NCBI GenBank assembly: GCA_012964845.1
Contig: DTTG01000124.1
Span: 1-8,455, forward strand
Reading direction: 5' to 3'
DNA from: Fidelibacterota bacterium
GTDB lineage: Bacteria; Fidelibacterota; Marinisomatia; SCGC-AAA003-L08; D37C17
DNA length: 8,455 nucleotides
The notes under the pieces are model-generated. The model was not told the DNA's origin, did no database searches, and worked only from the letters and a program-made list of their open reading frames with translations. Each line of letters starts with the position of its first letter. Position 1 is the first letter of the stretch. Of the stretch, positions 1 through 8,455 are shown piece after piece. The position numbers were made by a program, and so were the translations under genes.

Positions 1-48
1 GTCGGGCTCATAACCCGAAGGTCGGAGGTTCAAATCCTTCTCCCGCTA
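1..48 (+). tRNA. Initiator tRNA-Met (CAU), 3' part only
   Basis: The window opens inside this tRNA, so the acceptor 5' strand and D arm are missing. The anticodon arm pairs TCGGG (2-6) with CCCGA (14-18) around the seven-base loop CTCATAA, with anticodon CAT at 9-11. The three consecutive G:C pairs next to the loop are the hallmark of initiator tRNAs, and the arm matches my memory of Escherichia coli tRNA-fMet. The T arm is GGAGG / CCTTC around TTCAAAT (24-40). The acceptor 3' strand is 41-47 and the discriminator is A48. The following bases are CAT, so the CCA end is not encoded and must be added after transcription. Confidence 0.95.
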
Positions 49-56
49 CATTAAAC

Positions 57-95
57 AAGACCCTGAGTTTCTAACGAGAAACTTGGGGTTTTTGC
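57..95 (+). terminator. Intrinsic terminator of the tRNA
   Basis: A 12-base-pair stem joins 61-72 to 77-88 around the tetraloop AACG (73-76). It contains two G:T pairs and no mismatches. A run of five T (89-93) follows, then a further T-rich stretch to 99. Flanking A and T bases could extend the stem by a few pairs. It starts about ten bases after the tRNA end and so fits rho-independent termination of the tRNA transcript. Confidence 0.88.
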
Positions 96-171
96 TTTTC
101 TGGAAGACTTCTTTTACACCTTTTTTCATTGCATTTTAGTGCAGTTTAGGCTCGTCGAGAGAATTTATTGT

Positions 172-190
172 GGTCACACATAGGTCACAC
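172..190. repeat. Short direct repeat at the end of the integrase relic
   Basis: GGTCACAC occurs at 172-179 and again at 183-190, separated by ATA. The second copy ends on the first base of the relic's stop codon. Short direct repeats beside a recombinase gene can be arm-type binding sites, but two copies of eight bases could also be a chance tandem duplication. The rest of 100-189 holds nothing I can assign. Confidence 0.4.
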
Positions 191-309
191 TAATCCATAC
201 CAAATACAGGCATTTTATCAACCCATTTCTTAGCCACCTCGAGATTAGGATGAGTATAGATTTTAGTGGTTTCGCTGCTAGAATGAGTAAGCTGTTGACT
301 AATCCAAAG
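190..309 (-). pseudogene. Tyrosine recombinase (phage-type integrase), C-terminal relic
   Basis: The minus strand reads 39 codons ending at a TAG whose complement is at 190-192. The protein contains QQLTHSSSETTKIYTHPN, the C-terminal signature of tyrosine recombinases (family form: LGHSS-ETT-IYTHP). The catalytic tyrosine codon is at 256-258 and the active-site histidine at 283-285. The usual Gly before that His is Thr here. The frame is closed upstream by a stop at 310-312. I found no continuation in another frame, so the Arg-containing core of an intact enzyme (usually about 300-400 residues) is gone. Its position just after a tRNA gene is where such elements insert. It is most likely the dead remainder of a genomic island or prophage integrase, and the truncation argues against activity. 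Confidence 0.8.
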
Positions 310-329
310 TTAAGTCCATGGTTTTTAAA

Positions 330-348
330 ACACTAATTATTAAAGTGT
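330..348. promoter_or_regulatory. Inverted repeat upstream of the GH63 gene
   Basis: ACACT (330-334) and AGTGT (344-348) form a perfect inverted repeat around nine AT-rich bases, ending ten bases before the first possible ATG of the glycosidase. It could be an operator for a dimeric regulator or a weak hairpin. No regulator gene lies in the window and the arms are only five bases, so this is a guess. I see no convincing -35/-10 pair between 310 and 358. Confidence 0.2.
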
Positions 349-358
349 ACAAACATTA

Positions 359-2404
359 ATGAATTATCTTATTAACTTATCTAAATATATTATGCAAAAC
401 AATTTAAAATTATTCATGTCTATGATCATAATATCGACAATCTTTAGTAATAATATGCAAGCTGAGAAATATCAAAAACCTGATCTTATCTCTTTAGGTG
501 CTCATTATTTTCCAATTGATAATCCCAAGGATGCTTCTGATTGTGCCCAAAACATTTTTTCTGACAAAGGTGCCTGGTTTGGATTTGCTTTACCAGATGA
601 TAAAAATATAAATTCAGGATTTGTTGGTCCCTATTTGTTACATTATAAAAATGGAGCTTGGTTAAGTAAATCTCTGATCAATCTTAAGCTCGTAACAAAG
701 TCTAGTAATTTGTTAGTGGATAAGGAATCTTCGGATGTTTTTTTTGATACAGGGGAGTTGCATTTGCATATGAAATATAATAATGGAGTTTATATTGACC
801 AAACGCTTCAATATATTTCTGCGAACTCGGTACTTATAAATGCCTCAATTCATTCAGATATAGAAATTGAAACTGAACTTCAGTGGTTTGGAGAATTATT
901 AATCGATAAGACAAAATATGAAAACATTGCTGGTGGATTCCAATTTAGTTTAGATAATGGATTAATCATTCAAGCTCGTTTTTCAGATCCATATCTTGAG
1001 TTTAATCTTTCAGAAAATAGCTATGAAAGTATTACTCCAAATCTAATCAATATTGGGAAAGAGTCAATTACTATTCAGGCAATAATATCTATTTTCCAAA
1101 AAAATGATACTATGGATACAGAGATAGAATTTGTTCAGTCAGTCTTCATTGATTCTAATAGAATTAAGGTGAAACACAAAAATAGATGGAATAGATATGC
1201 ATTATCGATTTCTAGTATCAACAAAGATACTCCAAAGGATATATTCGTATTACAGCAATCAATTGCTGTAAAAAGTATACTTACTCTCATTAATAATTGG
1301 CGGGCACCTTATGGCGAGCTCAAACATGAAGGGTTGTTTCCCTCTTATGCTCGTGGTTATTTCAGGGGATTCTGGGCATGGGATTCCTGGAAGCATGCTG
1401 TTGCCCTGGCTTATTTTGAACCGGATGTGGCTAAAAATCAGGTCAGAGCTATGTATGATTTTCAAGATCAACATGGTATGATCGCCGATTGTGTTTTCCC
1501 AGATACAACTATAGAAAGCCACAACTGGCGGGATACAAAACCGCCCCTTTCAGCCTGGGCGGTCTGGTCAATTTATGAGCAGACAAAAGACAGCTCATTT
1601 GTGGCAGAACTATACTTTAAAATTTTAAAGTACCATGAGTGGTGGTATAAAAACCGTGATCACAATGGTAATGGATTGTGTGAATATGGTTCCACAGATG
1701 GAACAGAAATTGCCGCGCGCTGGGAAAGTGGAATGGATAATGCCGTCCGTTTTGATCATATTAAAATGGTGGAAAATAATGAGAGCGCCTGGTCAATGGA
1801 TCAGGAATCGGTAGATCTTAATTCCTATCTGTTTGCTGAAAAACATTATTTAAAGAATATGGCTGAACTCCTGGGTATGGCTGAAGACGTTGAAAAATAT
1901 AAATCAGAAGCTGCCCAATTAAAAAAACAGATCCAGACATTAATGTATGATCCAGATGATGGTTATTTTTATGACATCAGGCTCGAAGATGGCTCTTTCG
2001 TAAAGGTGAAAGGTCCCGAAGGTTGGATCCCTCTTTGGGCAGGGATTGCTTCAAGGGATCAAGCTGAGGCAGTGATTAAAAAATTAATGGATCCCAATAT
2101 TTTTAATACCAAAATTCCATTCCCAACCCTGGATGCCAGTCACTCTGAATTTAACCCAGAGAAAGGTTATTGGCGGGGACCGGTGTGGATGGATCAGGCA
2201 TATTTTGCTTTAATGGGAATGAAAAAGTATGGTTATGAAAATGAAGTATTAAAACTCACTTCCAAATTATTTAATGAAATTCAATATCCTGTATTATACG
2301 AAAATTATCATCCTGTTACAGGTGAAGGTTTAAACTCACCCCATTTTAGCTGGACAGCCGCTCATCTGTATTTAATGTATATTGAAATATTAAGTAAGAA
2401 TTAA
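359..2404 (+). CDS. Exported GH63-family glycosidase (YgjK-like alpha-glycosidase)
   Basis: This 681-residue protein is a predicted exo-acting inverting glycosidase of the (alpha/alpha)6-barrel type. Residues 12-35 form a signal peptide with a hydrophobic core MSMIIISTIF and a likely cut after MQA, so it should work outside the inner membrane. Residues ~36-290 are a beta-rich N-terminal domain and ~300-681 the barrel. GH63 landmarks are FWAWDSW (338-344), WESGMDNA with presumed acid Asp460, YWRGPVW (604-610) and YENYHPVTG with presumed base Glu648. GH63 includes eukaryotic processing glucosidase I, bacterial YgjK and mannosylglycerate hydrolases; the substrate cannot be read from sequence. 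The first ATG at 359 has no clear ribosome site. Met12 (392) would give a cleaner signal peptide and may be the true start. The gene ends tail to tail with the symporter, sharing four bases. Family call firm, specificity open. Confidence 0.9.
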   Translation: MNYLINLSKYIMQNNLKLFMSMIIISTIFSNNMQAEKYQKPDLISLGAHYFPIDNPKDASDCAQNIFSDKGAWFGFALPDDKNINSGFVGPYLLHYKNGAWLSKSLINLKLVTKSSNLLVDKESSDVFFDTGELHLHMKYNNGVYIDQTLQYISANSVLINASIHSDIEIETELQWFGELLIDKTKYENIAGGFQFSLDNGLIIQARFSDPYLEFNLSENSYESITPNLINIGKESITIQAIISIFQKNDTMDTEIEFVQSVFIDSNRIKVKHKNRWNRYALSISSINKDTPKDIFVLQQSIAVKSILTLINNWRAPYGELKHEGLFPSYARGYFRGFWAWDSWKHAVALAYFEPDVAKNQVRAMYDFQDQHGMIADCVFPDTTIESHNWRDTKPPLSAWAVWSIYEQTKDSSFVAELYFKILKYHEWWYKNRDHNGNGLCEYGSTDGTEIAARWESGMDNAVRFDHIKMVENNESAWSMDQESVDLNSYLFAEKHYLKNMAELLGMAEDVEKYKSEAAQLKKQIQTLMYDPDDGYFYDIRLEDGSFVKVKGPEGWIPLWAGIASRDQAEAVIKKLMDPNIFNTKIPFPTLDASHSEFNPEKGYWRGPVWMDQAYFALMGMKKYGYENEVLKLTSKLFNEIQYPVLYENYHPVTGEGLNSPHFSWTAAHLYLMYIEILSKN

Positions 2405-4029
2405 TTGGCAATCCCGGTCAAAGCCAGATAAATAATCATCGTCATAAAAATAATTCCAGCAGAGACTTTCTTGGCTGATTTCCACGGCGCCATATCCACC
2501 GGTGCAGAATCTTTTTTTTCGCTAATTTCAATTTCTTCATCCGATTTAGGATAAAAATATCCAAGCAGAACCATTACCAGTATGGAGAGGGCAAAGCTGA
2601 TAAAATAACCGTGGAGCCAATGCAGATCACCATCGGGATTTGCAAAGAATGGCAGCACATCCTGAATATTTATAAAAGTGAAAAAGGCATAAGCGCCCAT
2701 ACCTGTGATCATCCCAACCTTTGCCGCCATTGCGGGAATTCGTTTGGTTAGGATGCCTAGGAGAAAAATGCCGATGATGGGCACGCTGTACAAGCCATTT
2801 ACCTTCTGCAGGTATTCAAAAATGGACTGCATCTGAGCCAATAGCGGGGCAATGCAGATAGAGGCAATGGCCAATCCGATACCGAAGTATTTACCAATCT
2901 TTACGATCTGTTCACCGCTGGCGTTCCGGTTAATATAGCCCTGGTAAAACTGCAATGAAAAGAGGGTCGAAGCGCTGTTCAGGGCGCTGTTGAATGAGCT
3001 GAGGATGGAACCCATCAGCACCGCTGCAAAAAGTCCCAATGACCAGTCCGGCAGTACGTGCCGTACCACGGCGCCATAGACCTGATCCTGTTTATCGATA
3101 TTGAGGTCGGTCATATGTAGAGCAATGATTCCCGGGAGACAGAGCATTAACGGACCCACTAGTTTCATAAACGAAGCGAAGAGGACGCCTTTTTGTCCTT
3201 CAGCCAGGCTCTTGGCTGCCAGGGCACGCTGTACGATCACCTGGTTGGTGGACCAATAAAAAACCTGGATGAACATCATTCCGGTAAGCAACGTGGGCCA
3301 GGGAACGGAGACAATATTTCCATCCATATTGGACCGGGTGAGTACTGCAAGGTATTGGGGTTCGGTGTTTACTAATTGGGAGATACCGGCGATGATGGAA
3401 CCCTCCCCTAATGATAATAAACCCAACACAGGAATAGCCAATCCTCCGATAAGTAATCCGATTCCATTTAGTGTATCACTGACTGCTACCGATTTAAGGC
3501 CACCAACAATGGCATAGGAACTGCCCAGAACCCCGATGGTCGCCACCACCATCCAAAGGGGAAGGTTCAGGTCAAACATGCCAATCAATGCCAGCGAACC
3601 TGTATAAAGAACTACCGGAAGTAGCACGGTTACATACCCAAATAGAAATAGTCCTGAGACCATTGAACGGGTGGTTTTATCAAATCGTTTCTCTAAAAAG
3701 GCAGGTGTTGTGGTAAAGCCACTGGCTAAATAATGGGGAAGAAAAACCAAGGCGGTGGCAATCATGGCAAATGCGGCTAAAGCCTCCCAGGCAATTCCCA
3801 CCAGAGCCTTGTCTCCGAAAACAGCGCCGTTTAAACCCACCAATTGCTCTGTGGACAAATTGGTGAGCAATAGTGAACCCGCAACGATTGGCCAACCCAA
3901 TGATCTTCCACCAGTAAAATATTCCTCTGTTGCATTATCTGACTTTTTCATCCCGCGGACAATCCGATAAGTAAATATTGCCACCCCAGCGGTAGCCAGA
4001 ATAAATGATATAATTGAAATACTGTTCAT
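2401..4029 (-). CDS. Sodium:solute symporter (SSS family), vSGLT-like sugar transporter
   Basis: A 542-residue inner-membrane protein with about 14 hydrophobic segments, typical of the LeuT-fold SSS family that couples solute uptake to sodium entry. It aligns by eye with Vibrio vSGLT: NLSTEQLVGLNG (57-68), FYWSTNQVIVQRALAAKS (257-274), FMKL (287-290) and LSSFNSALNSASTLFS (343-358). Residues matching the vSGLT galactose site are kept: Gln62, Glu82, Asn262, Lys289 and Gln408. The serine at vSGLT position 91 is Ala85 here. Ser344 and Ser345 match the Na2 sodium site. This points to a hexose such as galactose or glucose rather than an amino acid or carboxylate. The start lies 3 bases after the beta-galactosidase stop with only a weak GAAGAAA-like ribosome site, so translation is probably coupled. 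Its GC is clearly higher than that of its neighbours. Confidence 0.93.
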   Translation of the reverse strand: MNSISIISFILATAGVAIFTYRIVRGMKKSDNATEEYFTGGRSLGWPIVAGSLLLTNLSTEQLVGLNGAVFGDKALVGIAWEALAAFAMIATALVFLPHYLASGFTTTPAFLEKRFDKTTRSMVSGLFLFGYVTVLLPVVLYTGSLALIGMFDLNLPLWMVVATIGVLGSSYAIVGGLKSVAVSDTLNGIGLLIGGLAIPVLGLLSLGEGSIIAGISQLVNTEPQYLAVLTRSNMDGNIVSVPWPTLLTGMMFIQVFYWSTNQVIVQRALAAKSLAEGQKGVLFASFMKLVGPLMLCLPGIIALHMTDLNIDKQDQVYGAVVRHVLPDWSLGLFAAVLMGSILSSFNSALNSASTLFSLQFYQGYINRNASGEQIVKIGKYFGIGLAIASICIAPLLAQMQSIFEYLQKVNGLYSVPIIGIFLLGILTKRIPAMAAKVGMITGMGAYAFFTFINIQDVLPFFANPDGDLHWLHGYFISFALSILVMVLLGYFYPKSDEEIEISEKKDSAPVDMAPWKSAKKVSAGIIFMTMIIYLALTGIAN

Positions 4030-4032
4030 ATA

Positions 4033-7355
<3,323 letters not shown>

Positions 7356-8342
7356 ATGAATGTCATATCTGCACAACCACCGCAATTAAGCAATTCTGAG
7401 GTTCAGGATATTTTACAAAAATTCTACGATTTTGAAGCTTCCGTTTCATCTCTGGATAGTGAACGCGATCAGAATTTTCATTTAAAAGGTGATGATGGCA
7501 ATGAATATGTATTAAAAATTTCAAATCCCCAGGAAGACATTGAACTCATCAAATTACAATCTGCCGCCCTGAAGCATATTCACGATTTTGATGCTTCGTT
7601 GAATGTACCCATTCCCATTGAATCCATAGAAGGGAAAATAATTAATCAATACAATGGGAATATGGTTAGGGTACAATCCTTTTTAAAGGGAATATTCATT
7701 AAGGATATGAAAAATCCCTCACCCCGACTATTGCATGAATTTGGAGAGTTTTTGGGAAAACTTGATTTAGCCTTAATGGAATTTGACTACCCTGAATTAA
7801 AACGGGATTGGGTGTGGGATATTAGAAATATTGGATTTCTGAATAAACATTTGGTATATCTTGAGAATAAGAGCGATCAGGATGTCATCTCCCATTTTAT
7901 TGCTAATTATGAATCCAATATTTATCCTATGAAGAACCATTTACGGAGGCAGTATATCCATAATGACGGGAATGATCATAATGTACTTTTAAATGGTGAG
8001 GGTCGGATTTCAGGCATTATTGATTTTGGAGATATGGCACATACCTTTCTGTCCAGTGAATTGGCTGTGGCTATTGCTTATTTGATACTTGAAGAGAAGA
8101 ACCCTCAGGAAAAAATCAAAGCTGTCGTAGATGGATACCAAACCGTTCTACCTTTGCGCGATGAAGAAATTGATTCATTGATTTATCTCATTTGCATTCG
8201 AGCCTGTATCACGGTGGTAACAGCTAACTTTCGGAAAAAACTGTTCCCTGAAAATGAATATATCACGGTAACAGAACCCCAAGCCTGGCAATTTCTCAGA
8301 AATTTTGCAGACAGGGAATTAAGAAAAATTAAAATAGTTTGA
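7356..8342 (+). CDS. Phosphotransferase of the APH fold, hydroxylysine-kinase-like
   Basis: A 328-residue cytoplasmic small-molecule kinase with no signal peptide or membrane segment. Parts of the aminoglycoside-phosphotransferase/choline-kinase fold are all present: SERDQNF nucleotide loop (35-41), YVLKI with ATP-contacting Lys54, helix-C Glu63, catalytic loop HNDGNDHN with Asp204 and Asn209, and the metal-binding IIDFGD with Asp223. The SERDQNF form of the loop resembles the hydroxylysine kinase (HYKK/AGPHD1) branch, and such kinases are often linked or fused to class III aminotransferase-fold lyases in bacteria. The next gene is one of these, starting five bases after the stop. The likely role is to phosphorylate 5-hydroxylysine or a related amino alcohol for the lyase. 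The ATG at 7356 has no obvious ribosome site but is the only upstream start in frame. Homoserine-kinase-like or other APH substrates remain possible; the fold is certain, the substrate inferred. Confidence 0.85.
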   Translation: MNVISAQPPQLSNSEVQDILQKFYDFEASVSSLDSERDQNFHLKGDDGNEYVLKISNPQEDIELIKLQSAALKHIHDFDASLNVPIPIESIEGKIINQYNGNMVRVQSFLKGIFIKDMKNPSPRLLHEFGEFLGKLDLALMEFDYPELKRDWVWDIRNIGFLNKHLVYLENKSDQDVISHFIANYESNIYPMKNHLRRQYIHNDGNDHNVLLNGEGRISGIIDFGDMAHTFLSSELAVAIAYLILEEKNPQEKIKAVVDGYQTVLPLRDEEIDSLIYLICIRACITVVTANFRKKLFPENEYITVTEPQAWQFLRNFADRELRKIKIV

Positions 8343-8347
8343 TTTAA

Positions 8348-8455
8348 ATGCATTCAAAAGAACAGACATTAACACTGCGGAAGAAGTATCTGGGACCCTC
8401 ACTCTCTTTGGCCTATAATGAGCATCTGAAGATTGTCAAGGGAAAAGGTCAGTAT
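8348..8455 (+). CDS. Class III aminotransferase-fold enzyme, probable phospho-lyase (5' end only)
   Basis: The first 36 codons of a gene that runs off the window, beginning MHSKEQTLTLRKKYLGPS. The visible part, LRKKYLGPSLSLAYNEHLKI followed by VKGKGQY, is the N-terminal lead of PLP-dependent class III aminotransferases, especially the AGXT2L group (5-phosphohydroxylysine and phosphoethanolamine phospho-lyases). In that family the next residues are usually a LYD or MYD motif entering the fold. The PLP lysine and the rest are not in the window. The ATG at 8348 lies five bases after the kinase stop, without a clear ribosome site, so the two genes are likely one operon with coupled translation. 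An ordinary omega-aminotransferase cannot be ruled out from 36 residues; the kinase neighbour tips the call to a phospho-lyase. Confidence 0.7.
   Translation, partial: MHSKEQTLTLRKKYLGPSLSLAYNEHLKIVKGKGQY

Noticed and set aside
295..328. Possible promoter starting with TTGACT (295-300) for the GH63 gene
   Set aside because: No acceptable -10 box falls 16-18 bases downstream, and the hexamer belongs to the integrase coding relic on the other strand.
100..358. A duplicated tRNA 3' end that would mark an attachment site
   Set aside because: I looked for a second copy of the T-arm and acceptor sequence after the integrase relic and saw none here or elsewhere in the window.
1259..1522. Minus-strand open frame of 87 codons inside the GH63 gene
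   Set aside because: It lies entirely antisense to a strongly conserved glycosidase barrel, has no recognisable domain or ribosome site, and is explained by codon structure of the real gene.
3193..3970. Several plus-strand open frames (60-82 codons) opposite the symporter
   Set aside because: They mirror the codons of the symporter, overlap one another in different frames, and show no family features.

Overview
This 8.45 kb stretch of bacterial chromosome has moderate to low GC. It carries a tRNA gene end, a relic of an integrated element, a sugar-hydrolysis and uptake cluster, and the start of what looks like an amino-acid catabolism operon. The organism is probably a Gram-negative member of the Bacteroidota or a related FCB lineage. 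The evidence is the AT-rich intergenic DNA, the mostly weak Shine-Dalgarno sequences, a tRNA without an encoded CCA end, and glycosidases with export signals of the kind sent to the periplasm. The phylum is inferred; no gene here proves it.

Left edge (1-358): the 3' half of an initiator tRNA-Met, a strong intrinsic terminator, then on the minus strand the last 39 codons of a tyrosine recombinase that retains its catalytic Tyr. This is the usual scar of an element that once integrated at the tRNA. No duplicated tRNA end (att site) is visible in the window.

Centre (359-7230): a plus-strand exported GH63 glycosidase converges on a minus-strand pair: an exported GH2 beta-galactosidase (first gene) and a sodium:sugar symporter of the vSGLT type (second gene). 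The pair is separated by 3 bases and is almost certainly co-transcribed. The likely logic is that oligosaccharides are trimmed outside the inner membrane by the two exo-glycosidases, and the released galactose or glucose is imported with sodium. The GH63 and symporter genes overlap tail to tail by the four bases TTAA.

Right edge (7231-8455): a 125-base AT-rich divergent promoter region separates the beta-galactosidase from a plus-strand phosphotransferase of the hydroxylysine-kinase type. Five bases later begins a class III aminotransferase-fold gene, cut by the window end. This pairing matches the kinase plus phospho-lyase route for 5-hydroxylysine or a related amino alcohol.

I see no CRISPR array, complete insertion sequence, toxin-antitoxin pair or defence system. 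The most interesting points are the integration scar, the kinase/phospho-lyase pair, the TTG start with a strong ribosome binding site on the beta-galactosidase, and large base-composition contrasts. None of these establishes a new system.
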